Assembly (NCBI GenBank): GCA_902581775.1
Contig: CACHPJ010000008.1
Coordinates: 1-39,499, forward strand
Reading direction: 5' to 3'
DNA length: 39,499 nucleotides
Origin: an uncultured Pelagibacteraceae bacterium
Lineage (GTDB): Bacteria > Pseudomonadota > Alphaproteobacteria > Pelagibacterales > Pelagibacteraceae
Below are positions 8,042-16,821 of the stretch, in pieces; position 1 is the stretch's first letter, and every line of letters begins with the position of its first letter. The translations under genes and the position numbers were made by a program. The notes under the pieces were generated by a model. The model was given only the letters and a program-made list of their open reading frames with translations, made no database searches and had not been told where the DNA came from.

Positions 8042-9043
8042 ATGAATGAAGAACACCCTAAAGTAAAATATGGAAAAACAGGAGTGATCCTCGTTAACCT
8101 CGGTACTCCAGACAGCACCAAATGGCTAGATATAAGAAAGTATCTTAAAGAATTTTTATCCGACAAACGCGTTATAGAAGTTAACCCATTTTTATGGCAA
8201 CTTATATTAAATATTTTTATTTTAAATTTGAGACCGTCTAAAACAGCTGAAGCTTACAAAAAAATATGGATGAAAAAAGAAAATATCTCACCACTTAGAC
8301 ATTATACAGTACGTCAATCCGAAAAACTTGGTAAGAAAATTGGGAATGAAGAGATATTGGTTGATTATGCAATGAGATATGGAAAGCCAAGCATTAAAAG
8401 TAAAATTCATAAATTAAAAGAAAGTGGGTGTGAAAATTTAATAATACTTCCATTATACCCACAGTATGCTGCAGCCACAACTGCTACAGTATGCGACGAA
8501 GTTTATAGAACCTTATTAAAGATGAGATGGCAACCAAGTTTGCAAATCATACCTCATTATGAGTCTAATTCTTTTTATATCGATGGACTTGTTAACAGCA
8601 TAGAAAAAAAACTTAATGAAATTAGCTGGAAGCCCGAATTAATAATTGCATCGTTTCATGGAATACCCCAGGCATATTTTGAAAAAGGAGACCCCTATCA
8701 ATGTTATTGCCAAAAAACTACTAGATTGATAACTGAAAAATTTAAAAAAATTCCGATAAAAACTACTTTTCAGTCTCGATTCGGTCCTCAGAAATGGCTT
8801 CAGCCATACACCGATAAAACGTTTGAGAGCCTTCCTGGTGATAATATAAAGAACATCCTTGTAATTTGCCCTGGGTTCTCATCAGATTGTGTAGAAACTC
8901 TAGAAGAAATAAATATTCAAGGAAGAGAAACGTTCATGAAAAGCGGAGGAAAAAATTTTGATTTAATTCCATGCTTAAACGATAATGACGACCACATTAA
9001 CTTACTTGAGAATTTAGTAAAAAAATATTTTATAACAAAATGA
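8042..9043 (+). CDS. hemH: Ferrochelatase
   Basis: Inserts Fe2+ into protoporphyrin IX, the final step of heme synthesis. The N-terminus has GVILVNLGTPDS; the catalytic His is H206 in ASFHGIP, followed by KGDPYQCYC. FQSRFGPQKWLQPYT marks the active-site region, and the acidic residue is E285 in SSDCVETLEEI. It has 333 residues, normal for a proteobacterial enzyme. It directly follows the hemE stop and overlaps hemJ by 4 nt, so the three are probably one operon. Confidence 0.96.
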   Translation: MNEEHPKVKYGKTGVILVNLGTPDSTKWLDIRKYLKEFLSDKRVIEVNPFLWQLILNIFILNLRPSKTAEAYKKIWMKKENISPLRHYTVRQSEKLGKKIGNEEILVDYAMRYGKPSIKSKIHKLKESGCENLIILPLYPQYAAATTATVCDEVYRTLLKMRWQPSLQIIPHYESNSFYIDGLVNSIEKKLNEISWKPELIIASFHGIPQAYFEKGDPYQCYCQKTTRLITEKFKKIPIKTTFQSRFGPQKWLQPYTDKTFESLPGDNIKNILVICPGFSSDCVETLEEINIQGRETFMKSGGKNFDLIPCLNDNDDHINLLENLVKKYFITK

Positions 9044-9471
9044 ATTTTTATTTTTTATATAAATCTCTACATTTAATAAGTGTTATTTCGTGGATGGCAG
9101 GTCTTTTATATTTACCCAGAATTTTTGTTTATCACAGTGAAACCAAAAACATAGAAACTTCTGAAACCTTTAAAATAATGGAAAAAAAACTCTTTTTTTA
9201 CATAATGAATCCAGCTATGATTTTATCTTGGATTTTTGGCATATTATTAATTCATTCGGTAGGTTTAGATAATATTACATCTCTCTGGTTTAAAATAAAA
9301 ACCTTGTCGGTTTTTTTACTCACTTTTTACCATTTTTACTTATTGTTTTGTTTAAGAAGATTTAGCAACAATAGTAATAAAAACTCATCTAAATTTTATA
9401 GAGTTATGAATGAAGTGCCTACCATATTGCTTATAATCATTATTTTTGTTGTAGTTTTTAAGCCTTTATAA
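9040..9471 (+). CDS. hemJ: Protoporphyrinogen IX oxidase HemJ
   Basis: Membrane enzyme that oxidises protoporphyrinogen IX to protoporphyrin IX, the step between hemE products and ferrochelatase. It is a 143-residue polytopic protein with four hydrophobic segments. The N-terminal LHLISVISWMAGLLYLPRI motif, with conserved His and Trp, is characteristic of the family, and NPAMILSWIFGILL follows. No hemG or hemY is seen in the window, which fits HemJ being the oxidase here. It overlaps hemH by 4 nt. Confidence 0.92.
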   Translation: MNFYFLYKSLHLISVISWMAGLLYLPRIFVYHSETKNIETSETFKIMEKKLFFYIMNPAMILSWIFGILLIHSVGLDNITSLWFKIKTLSVFLLTFYHFYLLFCLRRFSNNSNKNSSKFYRVMNEVPTILLIIIIFVVVFKPL

Positions 9472-9478
9472 AAAGGGG

Positions 9479-9506
9479 TTGAAAATTAAAAAAAAAAGCA
9501 TATATT
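9479..9506 (+). promoter_or_regulatory. Promoter of rho
   Basis: TTGAAA (9479-9484) and TATATT (9501-9506) with a 16 bp spacer, located 30 bp before the rho ATG, in the 64 bp gap after hemJ. The spacer is mostly A. The same pair of hexamers with the same spacing occurs before the Bax-inhibitor-like gene at 35349-35376. The leader of about 25 nt is much shorter than the autoregulatory rho leader of E. coli. Confidence 0.55.
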
Positions 9507-9535
9507 AATGTTACTTACCTTAACAAAACAATCAC

Positions 9536-10807
9536 ATGAATCTACAAGAGTTAAAACAGAAAAATCCGGCCGATTTAATTTTAGAAGCTGAAAAATTAGG
9601 CATAGAAAATCCCAGCACTTTAAGAAAACAAGAGATACTTTTTGCAATTTTGAAAAAGCTTGCTGAAAAAAATGAACAAATTAGTGCATCAGGCGTTCTA
9701 GAAGTTTTACAAGATGGATTTGGTTTTTTAAGAGCTATTGAATCAAATTATTTACCAGGTCCGGACGATATTTACGTTAGTCCTAGTCAAATTCGGAGAT
9801 TTGGATTAAGAACAGGTGACACCGTAGAAGGAGAGATAAGAGCACCAAAAGACGCCGAAAGGTATTTTGCTTTATTGAAAGTGAATAATATTAATTTTGA
9901 CAATCCTGAAAAAGTTAGAAACAAAATAGCTTTCGATAATCTAACACCACTGTATCCGAATGAGAGAATAAAGTTAGAAATAGAGGCAACAAAAATTGAA
10001 AAAAAACCAGACAATACAGCTAGGCTTATAGACCTGGTTAGTCCAATAGGTAAAGGTCAAAGATCTCTTATTGTTTCTCCACCAAGAGCGGGAAAGACAA
10101 TGATCTTACAAAATATCGCTCAATCAATCACAGCTAATCATCCAGAAATTTATTTAATGGTTTTATTAATTGATGAAAGACCTGAAGAGGTAACTGATAT
10201 GCAAAGGTCTGTAAAAGGAGAAGTGGTTTCATCTACATTTGATGAGCCTGCCTCTAGGCACGTGGCTGTAGCGGAAATGGTTATAGAAAAAGCCAAAAGA
10301 TTAGTAGAACATAAAAAGGATGTTGTTATATTGCTTGACTCAATCACACGACTTGGAAGAGCTTATAATGCCGTGGTGCCAAGTTCTGGAAAAGTGCTTA
10401 CCGGTGGTGTTGATGCAAATGCATTACAAAGGCCTAAGAGATTCTTTGGAGCCGCAAGAAATGTTGAACAGGGAGGATCAATGACTATTATATCGACAGC
10501 TTTAGTAGATACTGGAAGCAGAATGGATGAGGTAATTTTTGAAGAGTTCAAAGGCACAGGAAACTCTGAACTTATTTTAGACAGAAAAGTTGCTGATAAA
10601 AGAATATATCCAGCATTGGACATCACACGATCTGGAACTAGAAGAGAGGAACTTTTGTTTGCTAAAGATGACCTATCTAAAATGAATGTTCTAAGACGGA
10701 TCATAAGCCCAATGGGAACTATGGATGGGATTGAGTTTTTAATTTCAAAAATTAAGAACACAAAAAATAATTCTGATTTTTTTAACTCAATGAATAAAAC
10801 GAGTTAA
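9536..10807 (+). CDS. rho: Transcription termination factor Rho
   Basis: Hexameric RNA helicase that terminates transcription. It has 423 residues and starts with the Rho N-terminal helical domain (1-45, [15 protein letters not shown]). The cold-shock-like RNA-binding domain (about 50-125) contains [14 protein letters not shown] and [15 protein letters not shown]. The ATPase domain has Walker A SPPRAGKT at 181-188, with [13 protein letters not shown] and the Q-loop [13 protein letters not shown] later on. All functional motifs are intact. It follows the heme operon but has its own promoter, and converges with the Lon-N-like gene, overlapping it by 4 nt. Confidence 0.97.
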   Translation: MNLQELKQKNPADLILEAEKLGIENPSTLRKQEILFAILKKLAEKNEQISASGVLEVLQDGFGFLRAIESNYLPGPDDIYVSPSQIRRFGLRTGDTVEGEIRAPKDAERYFALLKVNNINFDNPEKVRNKIAFDNLTPLYPNERIKLEIEATKIEKKPDNTARLIDLVSPIGKGQRSLIVSPPRAGKTMILQNIAQSITANHPEIYLMVLLIDERPEEVTDMQRSVKGEVVSSTFDEPASRHVAVAEMVIEKAKRLVEHKKDVVILLDSITRLGRAYNAVVPSSGKVLTGGVDANALQRPKRFFGAARNVEQGGSMTIISTALVDTGSRMDEVIFEEFKGTGNSELILDRKVADKRIYPALDITRSGTRREELLFAKDDLSKMNVLRRIISPMGTMDGIEFLISKIKNTKNNSDFFNSMNKTS

Positions 10808-11436
10808 TTAATTGTAATTTTAGTAGAATTTTTTTCATAAAGATAAAATTCAATTATATTTGAGAGAATTTCCGTCTTATCTTTGTTTGTCACAGTTTCC
10901 AAAACTTTCTGTTTTTCTTCATTCGTAACAGGTGAAATCATTGCAATAGTATTAATTTGTTGAAGACGATCTAATTTTTCAAATTCTGGCCAGTTAAGTA
11001 AAAGTCCGTTTTTTTTAAAGAAAACTTTGGTTTTTTCTAAAAGAGATTTAAAATTATTATCACTTAAAAAAATATTATTATTCTTTTCAAAATCCTCTTT
11101 AAATTTTTCATAATCAACCTCAAATTCTCTGTATAGTTTTTTATTTTTTACCTCTTTCTTGATTTCAAAACGTGTAATCCCCATGAGATTAACTAAAACT
11201 CTACCGTCATTAGTTTTTTTGTAGTCACTTATTTTTCCCAAACACCCGACATTATAGACCTCATCGCTATCACGCTTAGCTTGCACCATTCCCATCAGTT
11301 TATCTTTTTTTAAAGTGTCATTGATTAGATCAAGATATCTGGGTTCAAATATATTTAAAGGCAAGTTTGTTTCTGGAAAATAAATTACCCCACTCAGCGG
11401 AAAGACGGGAATTAAATTTGGGTATTTGTTTTTCAT
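10804..11436 (-). CDS. LON substrate-binding (N-terminal) domain protein
   Basis: A 210-residue protein consisting of the Lon N-terminal domain alone, without ATPase or protease parts. [21 protein letters not shown] is the family's opening motif (residues 8-28), followed by [15 protein letters not shown] and [13 protein letters not shown]. Such short proteins are widespread in alphaproteobacteria with no firmly assigned role. The open frame extends to 11580 through the tRNA-Gly gene, but the family motif starts right after Met at 11436, so I use that start. The 3' end overlaps rho. Confidence 0.88.
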   Translation of the reverse strand: MKNKYPNLIPVFPLSGVIYFPETNLPLNIFEPRYLDLINDTLKKDKLMGMVQAKRDSDEVYNVGCLGKISDYKKTNDGRVLVNLMGITRFEIKKEVKNKKLYREFEVDYEKFKEDFEKNNNIFLSDNNFKSLLEKTKVFFKKNGLLLNWPEFEKLDRLQQINTIAMISPVTNEEKQKVLETVTNKDKTEILSNIIEFYLYEKNSTKITIN

Positions 11437-11481
11437 AAAATTAATTATAATAAATATAACATAATAAAAGCAATACAAAAC

Positions 11482-11510
11482 TTGCATTTGTAAAATTCGC
11501 TTACTATAAT
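11482..11510 (+). promoter_or_regulatory. Promoter of tRNA-Gly
   Basis: TTGCAT (11482-11487) and a perfect TATAAT (11505-11510) with a 17 bp spacer. The predicted transcript start, near 11517, lies just upstream of the mature tRNA at 11524. This is the best sigma-70-type promoter I can see in the window. Confidence 0.75.
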
Positions 11511-11523
11511 CAAGAATAATTAC

Positions 11524-11598
11524 GCGGGCATAGCTCAGTGGTAGAGCGTCTCGTTGCCAACGAGAAGGTCGAGGGTTCAAGTCCCTTTGCCCGCTCCA
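11524..11598 (+). tRNA. tRNA-Gly (GCC)
   Basis: Complete cloverleaf. The acceptor stem GCGGGCA pairs with TGCCCGC. The D arm is GCTC...GAGC, and the anticodon stem TCTCG/CGAGA encloses the loop TTGCCAA with anticodon GCC at 11556-11558. The T arm is GAGGG-TTCAAGT-CCCTT, ending in a G-T wobble. The discriminator base is T (11595) and CCA is encoded (11596-11598). It reads codons GGC and GGT. A weak 5 bp hairpin (11602-11614) and a run of nine T (11621-11629) follow and may end the transcript. Confidence 0.97.
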
Positions 11599-11654
11599 AT
11601 TTAAAGCGACTTTATAACCATTTTTTTTTAACTCATTTTTGATATAATTGAATA

Positions 11655-12155
11655 ATGTTAAGAGTATTTATAGCTTTACTGATTTTGATCCCAACTATCT
11701 GCTCAGCCTCGTCTATGAAGATGATTGGCGTAAAAGGTAATCTTGAAGATGTAACTAAGGTTGTTACTGTAAAAATGTTCGATAATTACTATGAGCCAAG
11801 TGAAATAAAAGTTAAAAAAGGTGAAACAATAAGGTTCATTATAAAAAATGTGGGTGAACTTGTTCATGAATATAACATCGCTACAAAAGAAATGCATTTA
11901 AAGCATCAACCAGAAATGGCAAAAATGGTTGAAAACGAGATTCTTTTAGCTGATAAAATAGATAAGAATAAAATGAAGGAGATGGCAAAAATTGATCACG
12001 CCATGGCGCACAAACACTCCAATAGTGTTTTACTCGAACCCGGTGAAACAGGAGAAATTGTTTGGAAATTTAACACCTCTTCTAAGTTAGAAGTTGCTTG
12101 TAATGTGCCTGGTCATTATGAAACAGGCATGGTAGCAAAAATCATTAAGGATTGA
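11655..12155 (+). CDS. Secreted cupredoxin (CopI-like copper-binding protein)
   Basis: A periplasmic blue-copper-fold protein of 166 residues. A signal peptide covers residues 1-18 (cleavage near CSA-SS). The cupredoxin fold spans about 36-166. Predicted type I ligands are H71 (VHEYN), C149, H154 and M159 in ACNVPGHYETGM. Between the first and second ligands is a Met/His-rich insert (about 80-121, with MHLKH and HAMAHKH clusters) that could hold extra Cu(I) or Cu(II). This architecture resembles the CopI copper-tolerance cuproproteins. It may also be an electron carrier. The stop overlaps a possible TTG start of the next gene. Confidence 0.85.
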   Translation: MLRVFIALLILIPTICSASSMKMIGVKGNLEDVTKVVTVKMFDNYYEPSEIKVKKGETIRFIIKNVGELVHEYNIATKEMHLKHQPEMAKMVENEILLADKIDKNKMKEMAKIDHAMAHKHSNSVLLEPGETGEIVWKFNTSSKLEVACNVPGHYETGMVAKIIKD

Positions 12156-12157
12156 TT

Positions 12158-12493
12158 GTGGAAGATTTAGCTGAAAAAAAATGCGTGCCTTGTGAAGGAG
12201 GTATTCCTGCCTTTGATATTAAGGAAATACATAAATATTTAAAAAAAATTGATGGATGGGACGTTCTTGCGGATAAGGAAAAAAATTATTACATAGAAAA
12301 AAACTTTAAATTTGGTAATTATATTGAAAGCGAGAAATTCATAATGAGCGTCGGTAAGATTGCTGAAAAAGAAGGTCATCACCCAGACATAACTTTTGGG
12401 TGGGGATATGCTAAAATTAAAATTTCAACACATGCTATAAAAGGTTTAGCCGAGAGCGATTTTATTTTGGCCGCTAAAATTGATAAAATTTAG
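12158..12493 (+). CDS. 4a-hydroxytetrahydrobiopterin dehydratase (PCD/DCoH family)
   Basis: Dehydrates the carbinolamine form of tetrahydrobiopterin after aromatic amino acid hydroxylation. Family motifs are an early KKCVPCEGG, then GWDVL, and the active-site EKEGHHPDITFGWG with its His pair. I start at GTG 12158, which has an AAGG 7 nt upstream and gives the usual short N-terminus; a TTG at 12152 overlaps the cupredoxin stop and has no spacing for a ribosome site. No phenylalanine hydroxylase is in this window, so the substrate pathway is unknown; the protein could serve another pterin-related role. It ends directly beside purH. Confidence 0.88.
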   Translation: MEDLAEKKCVPCEGGIPAFDIKEIHKYLKKIDGWDVLADKEKNYYIEKNFKFGNYIESEKFIMSVGKIAEKEGHHPDITFGWGYAKIKISTHAIKGLAESDFILAAKIDKI

Positions 12494-14044
12494 TTAATGG
12501 TTGAAATGTCTTATTCCAGTAAAGATCATTTTAATTTTAGCCTTATTTGCGGCCTCTACAACCTCTTTATCTCTAATAGAACCGCCTGGCTGGATAATAG
12601 TTTTTACTCCGGCATTAATTAGAGTTTTTATTCCATCAGCAAAAGGGAAAAAAGCATCTGATGCAGCTATCGAGTTTATAAGATTTTTTGGTTGAAATTT
12701 TTTTGCTTTTTGAGCGGCTATTTTACAACTATCTAATCTATTTTGTTGTCCAGCTCCTATGCCAATAGTCGAATTATTTTTTACAATTACAATAGCATTA
12801 GATTTAACGTATTTACAAACTCTAAAAGCAAACTCTACATCTTTAAGTTCTTTATTGGAAGGTTTATTTTTTGTGACGAATTTTAATTTTTTCTTGTTAA
12901 AAACTAAATTATCTTTTTCTTGTAAAAGAAAAGAGTTATCAAAAAATTTAACAGATGTTCTAGAATTATAATTAAGTTTTGAAATATCAATTACTCTCAT
13001 GTTTTTTTTCTTTTTTAAAATCCTAAGAGCCTTTTTATCAAAGCCTTTTGCTAAAATAACTTCAAAAAAAGTTTTATGAATTTCTAAGGCAATTTTATTA
13101 TTAATTTTGTAATTACAAGCCACCACTCCTCCAAAAGCACTTACAGGATCACTGGCCTGAGCCCCCAGGAAAGATCGAAAAGCAGATTTATTTGATGATA
13201 CTCCACATGGGTTGGCATGTTTGATTATTACGGTAGATGGCAACTTTAAATTGGAAAATAATATATCCAGTCCAGCATAAATGTCGTTATAATTATTGTA
13301 ACTTAAATCCTTACCACTCAATTGTTGTAAATTAGTATTATTCATTTTAAGGCTATTGATATATATAGAGCTTTTTTGGTGAGGGTTCTCACCATATCTC
13401 AATTGACTAATTTTTTTTCCGAAAAAAGTTTTCCTTTCAGGAAACTCTAATCCAATTTCTTTGTTAAACCAATTTGATACAATTGAGTCGTAATAGGCAG
13501 TTAAACCAAAAGCTTTACTTGCCATCTCTTTTCTAAAATTAAGGCTAGTTTTACCTTTAAACCTTTTTAACTCACCAATTAACCTCGAGTAATCTTTTTT
13601 ATCAGTAATAGTTGTTACATCATTAAAATTTTTGGCTGCACCTCTAACCATGCTCGGCCCACCTATATCTATATTTTCAATTATTTTTTTTAAACTTGAC
13701 GAACTTTTAAGCACTTTTTCAAAAGGATAAAAGTTTACAATTATGAGATCTATAGAATTAAAACTTCGCAATTTCATTTGTTTTGTATGTTTTGAGTTTT
13801 TTCTGTTGTGAAGTATACCCGCATGAATTTTTGGGTGTAAAGTTTTTACTCTTCCATCTAACATTTCATCAAAACCAGTGTAGGTAGATATGTCCTGACA
13901 ATCAAAACCCATCTTTCTTATCGAGTCGTATGTTCCTCCTGAACTAACTATTTCAATCTTAAATCGCTTTAAAATCTTGAGAATTTGCAATAAATTATTT
14001 TTATCTGATACTGAAATTATCGCTCGTTTAATTTTTCTAAGCAT
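12494..14044 (-). CDS. purH: Bifunctional AICAR formyltransferase / IMP cyclohydrolase
   Basis: Carries out the last two steps of IMP synthesis. The N-terminal cyclohydrolase domain (1-190) shows AIISVSDKNNL, the SSGGTYDSIRK loop, TGFDEMLDGRVKTLHPKIHAGIL and NFYPFEK. The formyltransferase domain includes LRYGENPHQKSSIY, KHANPCGV with the catalytic Lys-His, and a C-terminal SDAFFPFADG. It has 516 residues. It is the last of rpe-heparinase-like-purH, an order seen in many alphaproteobacteria, with a single base between it and the preceding gene. Confidence 0.96.
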   Translation of the reverse strand: MLRKIKRAIISVSDKNNLLQILKILKRFKIEIVSSGGTYDSIRKMGFDCQDISTYTGFDEMLDGRVKTLHPKIHAGILHNRKNSKHTKQMKLRSFNSIDLIIVNFYPFEKVLKSSSSLKKIIENIDIGGPSMVRGAAKNFNDVTTITDKKDYSRLIGELKRFKGKTSLNFRKEMASKAFGLTAYYDSIVSNWFNKEIGLEFPERKTFFGKKISQLRYGENPHQKSSIYINSLKMNNTNLQQLSGKDLSYNNYNDIYAGLDILFSNLKLPSTVIIKHANPCGVSSNKSAFRSFLGAQASDPVSAFGGVVACNYKINNKIALEIHKTFFEVILAKGFDKKALRILKKKKNMRVIDISKLNYNSRTSVKFFDNSFLLQEKDNLVFNKKKLKFVTKNKPSNKELKDVEFAFRVCKYVKSNAIVIVKNNSTIGIGAGQQNRLDSCKIAAQKAKKFQPKNLINSIAASDAFFPFADGIKTLINAGVKTIIQPGGSIRDKEVVEAANKAKIKMIFTGIRHFNH

Positions 14045-14045
14045 T

Positions 14046-15692
14046 TTAAGTTTCTCTTTTAATTTCCCATTTTACCAATCTTGTTTGTTCAGAAAATTCA
14101 CCAAAAATAGATATACAAAAATTATTTAATATTTTATTTCCACCAAAAAATAAACTTTTTTCTAACAATAATTTCTCACCTTTGGCACTAAATACAAGTG
14201 ATTTATTTTTTTTAATTTGAATCAGTATATTGTCTTCACTCATGGTTCTAACAGCATTTACACCAGGAAACAGGTGAAAATAGATGTTAAACTTTACTTT
14301 TTTATCATTATTACTTTTAACTATTTCGTCTATCCCAGATAATGTGTAGTTGTTTTTATTAATTGATATTTCTCTTTTATGAAAACAACCAAATTCTTTT
14401 TCATAAGCATTGTGGGACGCCTTTGCTTTAAAATAAGTATCATCTTCAAAGATTGTATTTTCAGAAATTTTAAATCTATTTTTAATTATAGGTGAAGATA
14501 TTCTGTTTAAAAAATTTAAATTGTGAAATTTAACTATTGAGGTATCATTTATTGTAAGGGTTGAGTGAGCAGACGATAATCTACTTAATAGTGTAGCTTT
14601 TTTTGAAATATTTGAGCCAAACCCACAATTAGTAATTATTTTTTCTTTTTCAAAATAATATTCAAAGGATAAAGGACCAGCTTGATAGGTTTCAAAAAAA
14701 TTTTTTTTTGGAGGAGGACCAACATCAAAATATAGATAATTTTTTTTACTTTTTAGAACTCGAATACAACCAATCAACTTGTCCGATTTTTCAATTTTAT
14801 AATTAAAATTTTTTAAATATTTAATGTATTTTTCTAAATTTGTTTCCTTGGTTCCATTAAAAAGAGGTAATTGATTAGTGGGGCTTAATAAATTATTTAA
14901 ATTATTAATATTTTTTTCTAAAATATTTTCTAAATAATCAGGAACATATTTTTGGGCATCTTTAATAGCTTCTCTTATTAGAACCAAATATTTTGAAATT
15001 TCAGCTAAATCTGAAGAATTTCTACTAAAAGGAAAACCGTCTTCATCGAAAAATGAATCTACAAGTTTTTTTAAATCTTTAATTCCACTCTCATAATTAT
15101 TTTCATATTCTTTAAAGATAAGACCTGTAAGAATAATTACTATTGTAGACTTAAATTTGTCAACTATTCTAATATTTAAGCTTAAGTTTTTTTTTAAATG
15201 ATTTGTTTGAGAAATAATCGATTGAAAAAAAGAATTTTTAAATGTCGTATTAGTATTATTTAATATTATATCCGCATTTAGAATCCAACTTATCACTCTC
15301 TTGCTAATAAGAGAATTTTCCCAAGTTTTTTTTTTATATTTCCTGTTTTTGTAAATCCATAAAGAAATTAATCGTTGAATAATAAGAACATCATTTTTAC
15401 GATTTATTAAATATAGCCACTCAAAACTATTTACAATCTTATCGTCTCTTTCCGTTTTTTGTTCTTGCCAAAACTCATTTGTATTTAATTTAGATAACTT
15501 AAAATGAAAATTCATTTCTCTATTAAAAGAAAAAAGTAAATTCGGTCTAGGGTAAAAATAAAATTGTTTTGGAATTTTAGTAAATAAAGATTTGTTATAA
15601 AAATTCGTAGAAAAATATATTTTTTTTAAAGAATTAAAAAAGTTATTTTTATTTGACAAAAAGAAAAAGTAAAAACTTTTCAGGATTTGCAT
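14046..15692 (-). CDS. Heparinase II/III-like protein
   Basis: A 548-residue protein. The N-terminal half is helical and fits an alpha/alpha-toroid (about 60-300). The C-terminal half (about 310-548) is beta-rich, with SAHSTLTINDTS, the conserved heparinase II/III core motif, near 385-396. Relatives next to rpe and purH are common in alphaproteobacteria, but the natural substrate is not established; polysaccharide lyase activity is inferred from the fold only. No clear signal peptide is visible. Base composition is extremely AT-rich (about 15% GC at 14101-14160), consistent with low constraint or expression. Confidence 0.85.
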   Translation of the reverse strand: MQILKSFYFFFLSNKNNFFNSLKKIYFSTNFYNKSLFTKIPKQFYFYPRPNLLFSFNREMNFHFKLSKLNTNEFWQEQKTERDDKIVNSFEWLYLINRKNDVLIIQRLISLWIYKNRKYKKKTWENSLISKRVISWILNADIILNNTNTTFKNSFFQSIISQTNHLKKNLSLNIRIVDKFKSTIVIILTGLIFKEYENNYESGIKDLKKLVDSFFDEDGFPFSRNSSDLAEISKYLVLIREAIKDAQKYVPDYLENILEKNINNLNNLLSPTNQLPLFNGTKETNLEKYIKYLKNFNYKIEKSDKLIGCIRVLKSKKNYLYFDVGPPPKKNFFETYQAGPLSFEYYFEKEKIITNCGFGSNISKKATLLSRLSSAHSTLTINDTSIVKFHNLNFLNRISSPIIKNRFKISENTIFEDDTYFKAKASHNAYEKEFGCFHKREISINKNNYTLSGIDEIVKSNNDKKVKFNIYFHLFPGVNAVRTMSEDNILIQIKKNKSLVFSAKGEKLLLEKSLFFGGNKILNNFCISIFGEFSEQTRLVKWEIKRET

Positions 15693-15698
15693 TTCATT

Positions 15699-16361
15699 TT
15701 AACCACTTCTTAAAAGATCAATATTTTTTTTTAAATTTCCACTGTTTTCTTTAAATATAGTTGATCCTGAAACAAGAATATTAGCTCCAGCTTCCTTAAC
15801 AGTTTTACAATTTTCAAAATTTATACCCCCGTCAATCTCCAAATCAATTTTAAGTTTTTTTTCTGAAATAATTTTCTTTAATTTCTTTAATTTTGGTAAC
15901 ACTTCAGGCATAAATTTTTGTCCACCAAAACCTGGCTCAACGCTCATAATTAAAATTAAATCAATCTTTTCTAAATGGTTTGTTAATAGGTCGACACTAG
16001 ATTTTGGTTTTAAAGAAATGCCAACTTTTTTTCCTTGTTTTTTTATTAAACTTATAGTTTTTTCTATATTTGGTGTTGCTTCAGGATGAAAAGTGATTAT
16101 ATCGGCCCCTGCTTCTGAAAAGCTTTTAATGTATTGATCTACCGGAGAGATCATTAAATGAACATCAAATATCTTCTTTGTGCAAGGTCTTAATTTTTTA
16201 ACTACTTCTGGCCCAATGGTTATATTAGGAACAAAATGTCCATCCATAACGTCTACGTGGATGTAGTCCGCACCGGCTTTGTCCAAAGAAATTATTTCCT
16301 CTCCCAATTTACCAAAATTTGCTGATAGTATCGAAGGAGATATTTTAATTGTTGATGACAT
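15699..16361 (-). CDS. rpe: Ribulose-phosphate 3-epimerase
   Basis: TIM-barrel enzyme that interconverts ribulose 5-phosphate and xylulose 5-phosphate in the pentose phosphate pathway. Motifs: SPSILSANFGKLGEEI (residues 9-24), HVDVMDGHFVPNITIGP with metal-binding His and Asp, FDVHLMI, MSVEPGFGGQKF, and LEIDGGIN near 175. It has 220 residues. Six bases separate it from the heparinase-like gene downstream, so rpe probably leads the operon that ends in purH. Confidence 0.96.
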   Translation of the reverse strand: MSSTIKISPSILSANFGKLGEEIISLDKAGADYIHVDVMDGHFVPNITIGPEVVKKLRPCTKKIFDVHLMISPVDQYIKSFSEAGADIITFHPEATPNIEKTISLIKKQGKKVGISLKPKSSVDLLTNHLEKIDLILIMSVEPGFGGQKFMPEVLPKLKKLKKIISEKKLKIDLEIDGGINFENCKTVKEAGANILVSGSTIFKENSGNLKKNIDLLRSG

Positions 16362-16402
16362 TAGTTTTATTTATATTTTAAATTAAAAACTTGTCAAAAA
16401 AA

Positions 16403-16744
16403 TTATTTATCTGGACTAAAAAGTCTGTAAAGTTCCCTCGAAAACTCACTATCTATTGGGAAAGAGAGCATACCCATTGTACCATAACCTAATAGCCAGG
16501 GCATTAAATAAAATCTTATTATATAAAAATAGAAAGCTACGTATAATGGAACTATTGGCCTTGCTAGAAATTCAGGGGTTATCTTATCAAAAACTTTAAG
16601 AACTGGATTTGTAAATTTTACAAACATACGCATAAAAAAGAAGTTTGAGTCTTCTTTTTGAAAAATGTTCATCGCCGCTCTTCCTATCAGCGTATACATT
16701 ATAACTCCTAAAACATAATCTAATACAAGAACCCAAATAGGCAT
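16403..16744 (-). CDS. Uncharacterised small membrane protein
   Basis: A 113-residue protein with hydrophobic segments at about 3-21 and 64-92. Between them is a FVKFTNPVLKVFDKITP stretch whose layout recalls the linker of YggT proteins. I do not recognise a precise family, so the YggT resemblance is only suggestive. It is transcribed leftwards between the symporter terminator and rpe, 41 nt before rpe, and may share a transcript with it. Its start follows the terminator hairpin closely, implying its own promoter within about 30 bp or residual read-through. Confidence 0.7.
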   Translation of the reverse strand: MPIWVLVLDYVLGVIMYTLIGRAAMNIFQKEDSNFFFMRMFVKFTNPVLKVFDKITPEFLARPIVPLYVAFYFYIIRFYLMPWLLGYGTMGMLSFPIDSEFSRELYRLFSPDK

Positions 16745-16773
16745 AATCTACATTATCATTAATAAGATAAAAA

Positions 16774-16800
16774 AAAAGGGGCGAATAAATCGCCCCTTTT
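16774..16800 (-). terminator. Rho-independent terminator after the symporter genes
   Basis: A perfect 10 bp stem: AAAAGGGGCG (16774-16783), a 7-base loop, and CGCCCCTTTT (16791-16800). On the minus strand the GC-rich stem is followed by a run of T. It lies 22 bp past the stop of the leftward symporter gene. The symmetric A and T flanks would let it work in both directions. Confidence 0.9.
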
Positions 16801-16821
16801 ATAATCGAATTAATATTTCAA

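Noticed and set aside
11437-11580. N-terminal extension of the Lon-N-like gene up to 11580
   Set aside because: It would run antisense through the tRNA-Gly gene and its promoter; the family motif begins just after Met at 11436.
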